A stretch of 64,000 nucleotides of DNA. It comes from Atopostipes suicloacalis DSM 15692 (GTDB lineage: Bacteria > Bacillota > Bacilli > Lactobacillales > Carnobacteriaceae_A). Of this stretch, positions 56,045 through 64,000 are shown in pieces. A program made the translations under genes and the position numbers. The notes under the pieces are model-generated. The model saw only the letters and a program-made list of their open reading frames with translations. It did not search any database and had not been told where the DNA came from. Location: contig NZ_FQUF01000002.1 of NCBI RefSeq assembly GCF_900129085.1, forward strand, positions 89,405 to 153,404, read 5' to 3'. Every line of letters begins with the position of its first letter. Positions within the stretch are counted from its first letter, which is position 1.

Positions 56045-56416
56045 CTAAGACGTCAAAGATAAGCTGTTTGGCATGTCTAAAACTATACGAATAGTCGAAA
56101 GGATTTCTTTATTCGCTAAAGAGTAGTAGACTTCTTTTCCGTCTTTACGTGATTTCGCCACGCCTTGCTTTTTTAAATAGCGCAAATGGTGTGACGTCGT
56201 AGCAATACTAGCGTCTAATACTTCGGCTAAATCACAGACACACATTTCTTTGAAGGTTTCTAAAGCATAGAATATCTTAATTCTAGAAGGATCACTAAAA
56301 CATTTTCCTAACACAAGTAAATTCGACAAATCTTTATTTTCTAATTTATTCTTTACTACATCTACTTTTTCAGGATGTATGATCGTCGTTTGGCAGACTT
56401 CAGTCATTTCATTCAC
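56045..56416 (-). CDS. cadC: CadC-type ArsR-family sensor (copy 2)
   Basis: 123 residues, about 95 percent like copy 1 at 26111 by eye. Cys8 and Cys59/Cys61 (MCVCDLAEVLDAS) make the Cd/Pb site. It regulates cadD-cadA on the minus strand. Its upstream region again has the caaacgt-ttgatt type dyad facing the merR promoter. Confidence 0.93.
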   Translation of the reverse strand: MNEMTEVCQTTIIHPEKVDVVKNKLENKDLSNLLVLGKCFSDPSRIKIFYALETFKEMCVCDLAEVLDASIATTSHHLRYLKKQGVAKSRKDGKEVYYSLANKEILSTIRIVLDMPNSLSLTS

Positions 56417-56634
56417 CTCTCATTCAAACGTCCATTTGATTATGATATGGATATTATACATTAGGCATGAGGAGATAGTCAAACGTTCGTTTGATTATTA
56501 ATAATTTGATTTTCTTGCAATAATAGATTTCTTAAATTAATATAATGACTTTCAACAGAAAATTAAAAAATCTTCCAGAAAATTAAAAGGAGAAAATTAA
56601 AAGAGTAAGTTTTCTTAAAAAATATAAATATACC

Positions 56635-56666
56635 TTGACTATGTACCATAGTACATGGTTTATAAT
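56635..56666 (+). promoter_or_regulatory. MerR-type promoter/operator of merR-merA, copy 2
   Basis: ttgact, 20-base spacer atgtaccatagtacatggtt, tataat (56661-56666). Same layout as at 26667, with a slightly imperfect dyad around gtac...gtac. Confidence 0.9.
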
Positions 56667-56682
56667 AGTATAGAGGTGAAAA

Positions 56683-57084
56683 ATGATGTATCTTATTAGT
56701 GAGTTTGCTGAAAAAAGTGGCGTTAACAAAGAAACAATACGATATTATGAAAACAAAAAATTATTAGAAGAACCAACTCGTACAGATTCTGGTTATCGAT
56801 TGTATTCAGATGAGGATATTAAACGAGTAAAATTCATTAAACAAATACAAGACCTTGGTTTTTCTCTAAGAGAAATTTATAAATTGCTAGGTGTAGTCGA
56901 TCAAGATAGTGTTCGTTGCCAAAACTTGTTTGATTTTGTCTCTCAAAAGCAAGCAGAAGTCCAAAAACAAATAGAAGATTTAAAACGGATTGAAAAAATG
57001 TTAGGCGACTTAAAAGAATGTTGTCCAAATGAGAAAGAAATGTATGCCTGTCCGATTATTGAAACATTAATTAATGATGAATAG
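56683..57084 (+). CDS. merR: MerR mercury-responsive regulator (copy 2)
   Basis: 133 residues, closely matching copy 1. Cys79, Cys114 and Cys123 are all kept (RCQNLFDF; CCPNEKEMYACPIIETL, which adds one extra Cys at 113). ATG at 56683 after gaggtg. 12 bases before merA. Confidence 0.95.
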   Translation: MMYLISEFAEKSGVNKETIRYYENKKLLEEPTRTDSGYRLYSDEDIKRVKFIKQIQDLGFSLREIYKLLGVVDQDSVRCQNLFDFVSQKQAEVQKQIEDLKRIEKMLGDLKECCPNEKEMYACPIIETLINDE

Positions 57085-57096
57085 AGGAGTTTCCGT

Positions 57097-58743
57097 ATGA
57101 AGAAATATAAGATAAGTATTCAGGGTATGACTTGTACAAGTTGTGAAGAACATGTGACAAGGGCACTTAAAAACATTGGTGCAAAAGATATAAAAACGAG
57201 TTATCGTGAAGGAAAAACAGAATTTGATTTAGCTGACACTGTCGAAATTGAAAATATTAAAAAAGCGATTGAACAAACACATTATCAGATAGAAAAAATT
57301 GAAGAAATATCTTCTCAACCCGTGTTGGCACTTAAAAATGAAAAAGATTATGACTATGATTTTCTGATTATAGGTTCTGGAAGTGCAGCTTTTTCAGCGG
57401 CCATTAAAGCGACTGAATATGGCGCGAGAGTAGGGATGGTTGAGCGTGATACAATCGGTGGAACTTGTGTAAATATTGGTTGCGTTCCATCTAAAACGCT
57501 GATTCGAGCAGGTTCCATTAATCAGTTAGTTAAAGAAAATCCATTCAATGGATTAAAAACAACAGCTGGAGAAGTTGATTTAAAAGCATTAGTGAAACAA
57601 AAAGATGAATTAGTCGATACACTACGTCAGCAAAAATATATTGATTTAATCGATGAGTATGGTTTTGATTTAATTGAAGGCGAAGCAAAATTTGTTGCGG
57701 ATAATGCCATAGAAGTAAATGGAGAAAAATTAACTGCAAAACGCTTTTTAGTTGCAACAGGTGCAACTTCATTCATTCCTGAAATTCCTGGAATTGAACA
57801 TGTCGATTATTTAACGAGTACAACTTTATTAGAGCTAGAAGAAGTTCCAGAAAGATTGACTGTTATTGGGGCAGGTTATATTGGGCTAGAGCTCGGTCAA
57901 TTATTCCACAATTTAGGTGCCGAAGTAACATTAGTACAGAGAAGTAAACAATTACTAAAAGATTATGATCCAGAAGTTTCGGCAGCAGTCGAAAAAGCCC
58001 TGCATGAACAAGGCATACAGGTTATTACGGGTATAAATTATGACCATATCGTACAAGACGGTGATATTAAAAAACTAACACTCACTAAAAACGGTATTCA
58101 AAAAACGATTGAGTCTGACCAAGTATTAGTTGCGACCGGTCGAAGTCCGAATACAGACGCCTTAAATTTAAGTGCCGCTAGTGTTGATATCGGGGAAAAC
58201 TATGAAATTTTAATGAATGAATATGGGCAGACAAGCAATGATCGGATTTATACGGCAGGAGATGTTACCTTAGGCCCTCAATTTGTATATGTAGCAGCAT
58301 ATGAAGGCAAGATTGCAGCAGATAATGCAATTGGTAGTTTAAATAAACAGATCGATCTATCCGCTGTTCCTGGAGTAATATTTACAAATCCTGGAGTAGG
58401 TACAGTTGGGTTAACAGAGGAACAAGCAAAAGATATAGGTATAGATGTTAAAACATCAATCCTAGATTTAGATAATGTGCCAAGGGCATTAGCTAATCAT
58501 GATACAACTGGATTAATCAAACTTGTTGTCAATACTCAAAATCAACAAATAGTAGGCGTTCATATCGTCGCTGAAAATGCAGGTGAAGTCATTTATGCAG
58601 GCACATTAGCTGTTAAATTTGGGTTAACAATCGAGGATTTAACGGACACAATGGCTCCCTATTTAACGATGGTGGAAGGATTGAAACTTGCAGCGCTTGG
58701 TTATAATAATGATATTTCAAAATTATCGTGTTGTGCAGGGTAA
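57097..58743 (+). CDS. merA: Mercuric reductase (copy 2)
   Basis: 548 residues, same length as copy 1 and roughly 85 percent alike by eye. HMA loop GMTCTSC, redox [13 protein letters not shown] (Cys124/Cys129), terminal SCCAG. Fully intact, so the cell may have two active mercuric reductases. Repeat copy C starts directly behind the stop. Confidence 0.96.
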   Translation: MKKYKISIQGMTCTSCEEHVTRALKNIGAKDIKTSYREGKTEFDLADTVEIENIKKAIEQTHYQIEKIEEISSQPVLALKNEKDYDYDFLIIGSGSAAFSAAIKATEYGARVGMVERDTIGGTCVNIGCVPSKTLIRAGSINQLVKENPFNGLKTTAGEVDLKALVKQKDELVDTLRQQKYIDLIDEYGFDLIEGEAKFVADNAIEVNGEKLTAKRFLVATGATSFIPEIPGIEHVDYLTSTTLLELEEVPERLTVIGAGYIGLELGQLFHNLGAEVTLVQRSKQLLKDYDPEVSAAVEKALHEQGIQVITGINYDHIVQDGDIKKLTLTKNGIQKTIESDQVLVATGRSPNTDALNLSAASVDIGENYEILMNEYGQTSNDRIYTAGDVTLGPQFVYVAAYEGKIAADNAIGSLNKQIDLSAVPGVIFTNPGVGTVGLTEEQAKDIGIDVKTSILDLDNVPRALANHDTTGLIKLVVNTQNQQIVGVHIVAENAGEVIYAGTLAVKFGLTIEDLTDTMAPYLTMVEGLKLAALGYNNDISKLSCCAG

Positions 58744-58746
58744 AAT

Positions 58747-58872
58747 AGTGCAAGTGGAAAGTGCCTTTTTCTAATGAACGTTTATAGAAAAGCAAACAGA
58801 CAACTACCTTGCTCTTGACTTGAAATGCCTTCAAAATGCTTGTTACAGCAATCTTTACTAACAATAAAACAT
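58747..58872. repeat. Noncoding repeat, copy C
   Basis: Starts four bases after the merA stop: gcaagtggaaagtgcctttt, taatgaacgtttatagaaaa, acaactaccttgct, aatgcttgttacagcaat. It flows into the terminator 58873-58921. Related to copies A (34822) and B (48918). Confidence 0.78.
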
Positions 58873-58921
58873 AAAAAAATGGCTTTGCAGTTTCTGTAAG
58901 AATCTGCAAAGCCATTTTTTT
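58873..58921. terminator. Bidirectional terminator between merA and the rhodanese gene
   Basis: Perfect 18-base arms aaaaaaatggctttgcag and ctgcaaagccattttttt, serving two convergent genes. Confidence 0.93.
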
Positions 58922-58940
58922 GAAAATATCTTATAATTTA

Positions 58941-59519
58941 TTATTTACCAATTTCTTGAATGGCTTTCATTCCGCCTTCAATTACTTTAGGATTTAATCC
59001 TTTTGATTCAAGGAAAGAAGCCGCTGCAGTACTTCGGTTACCAGATCCACAAAGCGTAAAAATTTGTTTGCTCGTATCCAGTGATTGATAATCATTAACT
59101 AAATCCTCAAATGGAATATTGACCAAATTCTTCTCAGGTGCTGGTCGTGTAATTTCATCTGGATGTCTGACATCAAGTAAGATATAGTCATCATTTTTAT
59201 TGAGAAATTCTTCAGCTGGAATAGTTCCAGTTGTTTGTAGATTTTCTTTGGGGACTTCATCTATCAAAAGATATCCATTGTTTTGAGTAAAACCTAATTC
59301 ATCAGCAGACTCAGAAAGTTCTTCTAAATGACTTTCTTCCTCAGAACCAACGATAAAGATAACTGGTTGATTTACATCGAGATAATAAGTCGCATACTTT
59401 TTGAAGTTGCCTGGATTCAGGTTAAGTGCATTTTTTAGATGTCCAGCTTGGTACTCATGTTGTGTTCGAACATCAACCAGTTGCTGATCATTGATATCTT
59501 TGTGATTTATTTTTTTCAT
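58941..59519 (-). CDS. Tandem rhodanese-domain protein
   Basis: 192 residues. The first rhodanese domain (QLVDVRTQHEYQAGHLKNA) has no Cys in its active loop (IFIVGSEEES), the second has LCGSGNRST (Cys about 158). Start ATG at 59519 with aggagga before it, preferred over a longer frame. Two-domain proteins with one inactive half are typical thiosulfate sulfurtransferase types. Divergent from the ars operon, so perhaps part of its response. Confidence 0.85.
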   Translation of the reverse strand: MKKINHKDINDQQLVDVRTQHEYQAGHLKNALNLNPGNFKKYATYYLDVNQPVIFIVGSEEESHLEELSESADELGFTQNNGYLLIDEVPKENLQTTGTIPAEEFLNKNDDYILLDVRHPDEITRPAPEKNLVNIPFEDLVNDYQSLDTSKQIFTLCGSGNRSTAAASFLESKGLNPKVIEGGMKAIQEIGK

Positions 59520-59642
59520 TTGTGGTACTCCTCCTGATAGTTTTGTATTCATTTATTATTTACCTGTAGCTAAAGGAGATAGGGATTTTTCAAGAGATAT
59601 CCCTAATTACCCTTCGATAAAATGAAGTAAATAAAAATGATA

Positions 59643-59822
59643 AGATGGCTTGACTAAACATAGAGATTCATCTATATTTAATACATTGACAAGTATCTAT
59701 GTGAGTAAAGTATATGAAATCTAGAGAAAGATTGCAAGTTTTCTTGCATCATAGAGATCGATTTACATACAATACATAGATAGGTGCCTATATATTCATT
59801 ATATAGACAATCACCTATATAC
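59643..59822 (+). promoter_or_regulatory. Promoter/operator region of the ars operon
   Basis: Several ArsR-like direct and inverted motifs: catagagattcatctata (about 59659), tatctatg (about 59694) and the long dyad ataggtg (59780-59786)/cacctat (59812-59818) with inner tatata. ttgact (about 59650) and ttgaca (about 59685) are possible -35 boxes. ArsR from 61652 is the likely repressor. Confidence 0.6.
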
Positions 59823-59893
59823 GTGGTTAGTCGATGGTTGAAGAAAAATCAATCATTTCGTCCAAATTGTTTAATAAAGGAGTGGAAAATAGA

Positions 59894-61633
59894 ATGGAAA
59901 TTTTTAATCCAAAAGAGCATATTAATACAAAGTATTTATTCTATACGGGTAAAGGTGGCGTCGGGAAAACAACTGCCGCTAGTGCAACGGCCATTCAATT
60001 AGCGAATGATGGTTTCAAAGTTGTATTAGTGAGTACAGATCCTGCCAGTAATTTACAAGATGTTTTTGAACGAGAATTAGATGATAACGGAACAGAAATT
60101 GAAGAAATACCTGGCTTAACCGTCGCTAACTTTGATCCAGTCAGTGCTGCAGAAGAATATAAAGAATCCATTGTGGGTCCTTATCGTGGGATTCTACCAG
60201 ACGCTGCGGTACAAAATATGGAAGAACAATTAAGTGGTTCATGTACGACAGAAATTGCTTCTTTTGATCAGTTCGCAAAATTCTTAACAAGCCCTGATAT
60301 ATCTGACCAATACGACTATATCATTTTTGATACAGCACCTACCGGCCATACATTAAGACTCTTACAATTACCTTCTGCTTGGACAAACTTCTTTGATGAA
60401 AATACAACTGGCACAAGCTGTATGGGTCAATTATCTGGTTTAGATGAAGAGAGAGAAAGTTATAGTTTGGCAGTAGAAACACTTGCTAATTCTGAAATGA
60501 CAACTTTACTACTCGTGACTCGTCCGCAAGAAGGACCATTAGTCGAAGCCAATCGTGCGTCCGAAGAATTACGAGCATTAGGGGTTGAAAACCAAAAATT
60601 GATTGTGAATGGTCTTTTAGAAAATCCAACAGATACGATTTCTCAAACATACTATGACATTCAACAAGAGGCTTTAAGTGAAATGCCTGAAAATCTTAAA
60701 AACTTGCCTACTTTTGAAATTCCATTAAGACCATATAATCTAGCAAGTATTGAAAGTATCGGTTTATTACTTAGTGAAGAACAACCTGAAATCAAGCATG
60801 AAGAAGTGCAGGCTCAGGAGTTCCCACGCTTACAAACTGTTATTGATGATTTATACAACACAAACAAACGAGTTGTCTTTACAATGGGTAAAGGTGGCGT
60901 AGGGAAAACAACCATTGCAGCCAGCATTGCGAAAGGTCTTGTAGAAAAAGGTAAAAAAGTGCATTTAACAACGACCGATCCTGCCGCTCACTTAAATTAT
61001 ATTGTCCATGAATCAGATACTCTTGGAGTTAGTCATATTGATGAGAAAAAAGAGTTAGAGCTTTACCAAAATGAAGTTTTAGCTAAAGCGCGTGAATCGA
61101 TGTCAGAAGAGGACTTAGCTTATGTAGAAGAAGATCTAAACTCACCTTGTACAGAAGAAATTGCGGTATTTCGAAAATTTGCTGAAATTGTTTCGATGAC
61201 GGAAGCAGATGTGGTGGTTATTGATACTGCGCCTACGGGACACACACTTTTACTTTTAGAATCTTCTCAAAGTTACGCCCAAGAAGTGGAGCGAACTTCT
61301 GGAGAAGTACCAGAGTCTATTACCCGACTCCTGCCTATTTTACAAGATCACAACCAAACAGAAGTGGTTATGGTTACATTACCTGAAAATACACCTGTCT
61401 ATGAATCCATTCGTCTGCAAGAAGATTTAGATCGTGCAGGTATTGCACATACTTGGTGGGTGGTTAATAACAGTTTATTATCAACAGGGACTACAAATGA
61501 AACATTGTTAGCTCGTGCAAAATCGGAAGAAGAATGGATTCAACGTGTCGATGGATTATCAAATGGACATTTTGCGGTCATCGACTGGAGTCCTTTTGAG
61601 TTAAAAGAGGATGTTCTTGCCACAATTGTTTAA
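59894..61633 (+). CDS. arsA: Arsenite/antimonite pump-driving ATPase ArsA
   Basis: 579 residues, two homologous halves each with a P-loop GKGGVGKTT (about 22 and 345) and DTAPTGHTLRLL/DTAPTGHTLLLL (the signature). ScTEI/CTEEI pairs with Cys near 117 and 424 supply metalloid ligands. ArsA energises the membrane exporter; usually ArsB, here perhaps Acr3. Start ATG at 59894 after aaaggagtgg; the ATG at 59834 has no site. First gene of the operon. Confidence 0.95.
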   Translation: MEIFNPKEHINTKYLFYTGKGGVGKTTAASATAIQLANDGFKVVLVSTDPASNLQDVFERELDDNGTEIEEIPGLTVANFDPVSAAEEYKESIVGPYRGILPDAAVQNMEEQLSGSCTTEIASFDQFAKFLTSPDISDQYDYIIFDTAPTGHTLRLLQLPSAWTNFFDENTTGTSCMGQLSGLDEERESYSLAVETLANSEMTTLLLVTRPQEGPLVEANRASEELRALGVENQKLIVNGLLENPTDTISQTYYDIQQEALSEMPENLKNLPTFEIPLRPYNLASIESIGLLLSEEQPEIKHEEVQAQEFPRLQTVIDDLYNTNKRVVFTMGKGGVGKTTIAASIAKGLVEKGKKVHLTTTDPAAHLNYIVHESDTLGVSHIDEKKELELYQNEVLAKARESMSEEDLAYVEEDLNSPCTEEIAVFRKFAEIVSMTEADVVVIDTAPTGHTLLLLESSQSYAQEVERTSGEVPESITRLLPILQDHNQTEVVMVTLPENTPVYESIRLQEDLDRAGIAHTWWVVNNSLLSTGTTNETLLARAKSEEEWIQRVDGLSNGHFAVIDWSPFELKEDVLATIV

Positions 61634-61651
61634 TCTCAAAGGAGAATATAA

Positions 61652-61993
61652 ATGAATTATGAATTATTTGCTGAAAAAATGAAAGCTTTATCTGATCCAA
61701 ATCGAGTAAAGATACTCGATTTACTATCCTGCGATACTTTATGTGCCTGTGATTTGCTTGAACATTTTGACTTCACTCAACCAACTCTCTCCCATCATAT
61801 AAAAGTATTAAGAGATGCGGATTTAATTGTTACAGAAAAAATAGGAACTTGGCATCATTATTCTGTGAATCGAGAATTATCTACCGAGATAACAGAAGTC
61901 CTTCAAAGTGTTTTCTCAAGTTCGGAAAGATGTATTTGTCATACAACAATAAATGAAAAGGAAGATCAATATGAAAAAGTTAGCCCTTTATGA
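61652..61993 (+). CDS. arsR: ArsR arsenite-responsive repressor
   Basis: 113 residues, winged helix, Cys31 and Cys33 in TLCACDLLEHFDFTQPTLSH, the classical As(III) site at the start of the recognition region, with Cys27 nearby. C-terminal Cys in RCICHTT are additional. It overlaps arsD by 23 bases. Confidence 0.95.
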   Translation: MNYELFAEKMKALSDPNRVKILDLLSCDTLCACDLLEHFDFTQPTLSHHIKVLRDADLIVTEKIGTWHHYSVNRELSTEITEVLQSVFSSSERCICHTTINEKEDQYEKVSPL

Positions 61994-62306
61994 ACCTGCT
62001 CTATGCTGTAGTACCGGAGTTTGCGGTCCTTCAGTAGACGAGGATTTACTACGTATTACGGGTGTTATGAAACAAGTGAAAGAAGAAGACGATGTAATGA
62101 TGGTCCGTTACAATCTTGCCTCCAATCCTAATTCGTTTGTACGAAATCAAAACGTCATAGACACCATGCAAAATGAAGGACAAGACTCTCTTCCAATTAC
62201 TGTGTTAGATGGAGAAATTGTTAAAACCGGTGCTTATCCAACGAATGAAGAAATTGCTGATTGGTTAGATGTTTCTTTGCAAGAAACTGAAGACTCTATA
62301 GTTTAA
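61971..62306 (+). CDS. arsD: Arsenic metallochaperone ArsD
   Basis: 111 residues from the ATG at 61971 behind aaaaggaag. Cys12, Cys13 and Cys18 in EPALCCSTGVCGPS bind As(III) and hand it to ArsA. The C-terminal vicinal Cys of some ArsD proteins are missing. Thioredoxin-like fold. Coupled to arsR by overlap. Confidence 0.95.
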   Translation: MKKLALYEPALCCSTGVCGPSVDEDLLRITGVMKQVKEEDDVMMVRYNLASNPNSFVRNQNVIDTMQNEGQDSLPITVLDGEIVKTGAYPTNEEIADWLDVSLQETEDSIV

Positions 62307-62687
62307 TAGAAAGATTAACGCAATAAATTACGAAGAATATACAAAAGAATTAAGCCTTGTCCCAACCAAGATGAGGAAAGGTTTTGGACATGCTGACATG
62401 CGAAGAAATGTGGAGCCGTTATATTTTAAAGGTTTTTGTTTTCACATAACCGACTTTATCCCACTATATCGAGATATTAGTGAACGTAGGAAAGGTTTTT
62501 TCTAAAAAATAATATCTGGCAGCATGAATCAGTTAATGAAGAAATTTCAGAACAGGACAATTAAGGAACGATTTATTTATTACTATATTCAACTGATTGT
62601 GTCTGTAAAGCAAAAGAAAGTAGAGCGAAGTAAGGCAGTTTGGCTTCTTTCGTTCTTGATCAAAAAAGTAAAATTTGGAGGAAAGTC
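62307..62687. other. Gap between arsD and acr3 without recognised gene
   Basis: About 380 bases, short broken frames only. There is no strong terminator, and no clear promoter was seen. It may hold the debris of a deleted gene, since arsD and the exporter are usually close. aaagtagagcgaag ... cttctttcg (about 62619-62652) may form a weak hairpin. Confidence 0.5.
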
Positions 62688-63767
62688 ATGATGGAAAATG
62701 AAGTACAAGAAACAGTATCACAAAAAAATAGCGGTATGGGGCTATGGGAGCGTTACTTAAGTCTTTGGGTAGCACTTGCGATGATTACTGGGGTATTATT
62801 AAGTCAAGTTTTACCTGCAATTCCAGAATTTTTAAGTCAATTTGAATATTATAATGTATCTATTCCAACGGCGATCTTAATTTGGTTAATGATTTTTCCA
62901 ATGATGTTAAAAATTGATTTTAGTAGTATCGTCAATGCAACCAAAAAAACCAAAGGATTAATTTTAACAACAACCATTAATTGGTTGATTAAACCATTTA
63001 CAATGTTTGCTATCTCTGCCTTTTTCTTTTTAGTGGTATTCAAACCATTTTTAGGTCCAGAACTAGCGAGAGAGTATATAGCTGGAGCCGTTCTTTTAGG
63101 CGCTGCGCCTTGTACAGCTATGGTATTTGTCTGGAGTGAATTAACAAAGGGTGATCCAGCATACACACTTTTGCAAGTGTCTATAAACGATATTATTGTT
63201 CTCTTTCTTTATGCGCCAATCGTTGCATTTTTATTAGGGGTAGGTAATGTTTCTGTACCGATGGGCACGCTGTTTCTTTCCATATTCGTATTTATAGTAA
63301 TTCCTTTGGCTCTAGGAATTATTGTTCGAAAATATGTGGTGAAGCAAAAAGGAACAGACTATTTTGAAAAAGATTTTATCGATAAATTTGATGGAACCAC
63401 ACGGATTGGTTTATTATTAACGTTAATCATCATTTTTTCTTTCCAAGGGAATCAAATTTTAAACAATCCACTTCATATCTTGTTAATTGCTATTCCACTA
63501 ATCATTCAAAATCTTGTTATATTTTTCCTCGGATATGGTGGAGCAAAAGCATGTAAATTGCCATTCTCTATTGCAGCACCAGCAGCTATGGTTGGAACGA
63601 GTAACTTTTTTGAATTAGCTGTAGCTGTCTCGATCGCTTTATTTGGATTAAACTCGGGAGCAACCTTAGCAACTGTTGTCGGTGTGCTGATAGAGGTTCC
63701 CACGATGTTACTATTGGTCAGATTTGCAAATAAAACACAACATTGGTTTGATGACTACGAATATTAA
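62688..63767 (+). CDS. acr3: Arsenite efflux permease Acr3
   Basis: 359 residues, ten membrane helices, ACR3 family: GLWERYLSLWVALAMITGVL, the conserved Cys in GAAPCTAMVFVWS (helix 4) and the Glu in TSNFFELAVA (helix 9), both known to be needed for arsenite transport. ATG at 62688 (or 62691) after ggagga. Works alone by proton antiport or with ArsA. Ends the ars cluster. Confidence 0.96.
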   Translation: MMENEVQETVSQKNSGMGLWERYLSLWVALAMITGVLLSQVLPAIPEFLSQFEYYNVSIPTAILIWLMIFPMMLKIDFSSIVNATKKTKGLILTTTINWLIKPFTMFAISAFFFLVVFKPFLGPELAREYIAGAVLLGAAPCTAMVFVWSELTKGDPAYTLLQVSINDIIVLFLYAPIVAFLLGVGNVSVPMGTLFLSIFVFIVIPLALGIIVRKYVVKQKGTDYFEKDFIDKFDGTTRIGLLLTLIIIFSFQGNQILNNPLHILLIAIPLIIQNLVIFFLGYGGAKACKLPFSIAAPAAMVGTSNFFELAVAVSIALFGLNSGATLATVVGVLIEVPTMLLLVRFANKTQHWFDDYEY

Positions 63768-63800
63768 TTAAAAAGAGAAGAAAATTATGTGATTGAGGTG

Positions 63801-63845
63801 ACCCCCAAAAGTTAGAGTGAAAATTCTAACTTTATGGGGGTTATT
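63801..63845 (+). terminator. Hairpin after acr3 with IS-end-like core
   Basis: acccccaaaagttaga pairs with tctaactttatggggg, then a T-rich tail. The left arm is the same as in the palindrome at 48861, so it may have come from an IS end. Confidence 0.75.
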
Positions 63846-63935
63846 TTATTTGAAAAGAAAATGCTAAAAAGAGACAAAAAAGCACCTCTCATGGTATAAT
63901 TAAATCATGAAAATTTTAAAAATATTTACTTAATT

Positions 63936-63976
63936 GAGTACTAGTTTCTGTTGCCGCAGACCTAGTGCTCTTTTTT
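63936..63976 (+). terminator. Hairpin near window end, possible next IS
   Basis: gagtactag/ctagtgctc with a T-run. The stretch 63862-64000, including aaaaaagcacctctcatggt and tataat, looks like the leader of another insertion sequence running past the window; no coding part is visible. Confidence 0.5.
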
Positions 63977-64000
63977 CGTCATATGGTACTTTGTCATCTA

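Noticed and set aside
6984..64000. Conjugative element (ICE) or plasmid origin in the window
   Set aside because: No relaxase, coupling ATPase, type IV secretion, replication initiator or oriT was recognised; such genes may lie outside the window.
6984..64000. tRNA genes
   Set aside because: Apart from the tRNA-like part of ssrA no TTCGA-type T-arm with a matching acceptor stem was found.

Overview
The window is a low-GC Gram-positive chromosome segment. The order secG - carboxylesterase - rnr - smpB - ssrA is the classical Lactobacillales arrangement, so a lactic acid bacterium, perhaps of the Carnobacteriaceae/Enterococcaceae side, is likely; the species cannot be fixed from sequence alone. 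About 1-7.0 kb is core chromosome, apart from the tail of an ISLre2-type insertion sequence at the left edge. From the 3' end of the tmRNA gene (6983) to the right edge the DNA is accessory: a genomic island inserted at ssrA, with a tyrosine integrase reading toward ssrA and a second, decayed copy of the same integrase 3 kb further on. No conjugation, replication or CRISPR genes were seen.

Island layout. (1) 7.0-12.1 kb: integrase, cargo membrane proteins, integrase pseudogene, IS relic. (2) 12.3-16.6 kb: a decayed copper module (His-rich protein, DUF302, SHOCT, multicopper-oxidase tail), then a persulfide-stress operon (rhodanese, CoA-disulfide reductase, rhodanese, CstR repressor); both start at promoters with a CsoR/CstR-type palindrome in the spacer. 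(3) 16.7-18.4 kb: IS1380-family element. (4) 18.4-21.9 kb: intact copper module (three SHOCT proteins, DUF302, multicopper oxidase, methyltransferase). (5) 21.9-25.2 kb: IS1380 relic, IS4-type transposase, broken TetR gene and degV. (6) 25.7-29.9 kb: cadC, truncated cadD, merR-merA, P-type ATPase fragment. (7) 30.0-32.6 kb: MerR-controlled ABC exporter with a cysteine-rich thioredoxin-like protein. (8) 32.7-34.5 kb: complete IS1182-family element. (9) 35.1-48.5 kb: the main copper region: YdhK and DUF305 proteins, gap, copY-copA-copZ-copB, adk, lgt, SHOCT, NusG_II protein and multicopper oxidase. (10) 49.2-55.4 kb: zinc/cadmium/lead efflux (P-type ATPase, ArsR-family sensor, CDF, two-HMA CadA). 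(11) 55.4-58.7 kb: second, intact cadD-cadC-merR-merA block. (12) 58.9-63.8 kb: rhodanese and arsA-arsR-arsD-acr3.

Most genes therefore cooperate in resistance to Cu, Cd/Zn/Pb, Hg and As and in sulfur-stress repair, under metalloregulators whose operators are visible (CopY, CstR, MerR, ArsR/CzrA types). The most intriguing part is the copper region. It carries second copies of ordinary cell enzymes next to copY-copA-copZ-copB, and they look copper-hardened: a GAPDH behind two CopY boxes with Lys where the catalytic His belongs, an adenylate kinase with no cysteine and no zinc-binding LID, a cysteine-free Lgt, and a NusG_II protein whose usual cysteines are Ser/Asn. I propose, as inference, that the island supplies metal-insensitive replacement enzymes along with efflux.

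Many genes are broken by nonsense codons or by one-base differences in homopolymers (14.6, 35.1, 36.35 and 38.5 kb), which may be real decay or sequencing error; these are marked.
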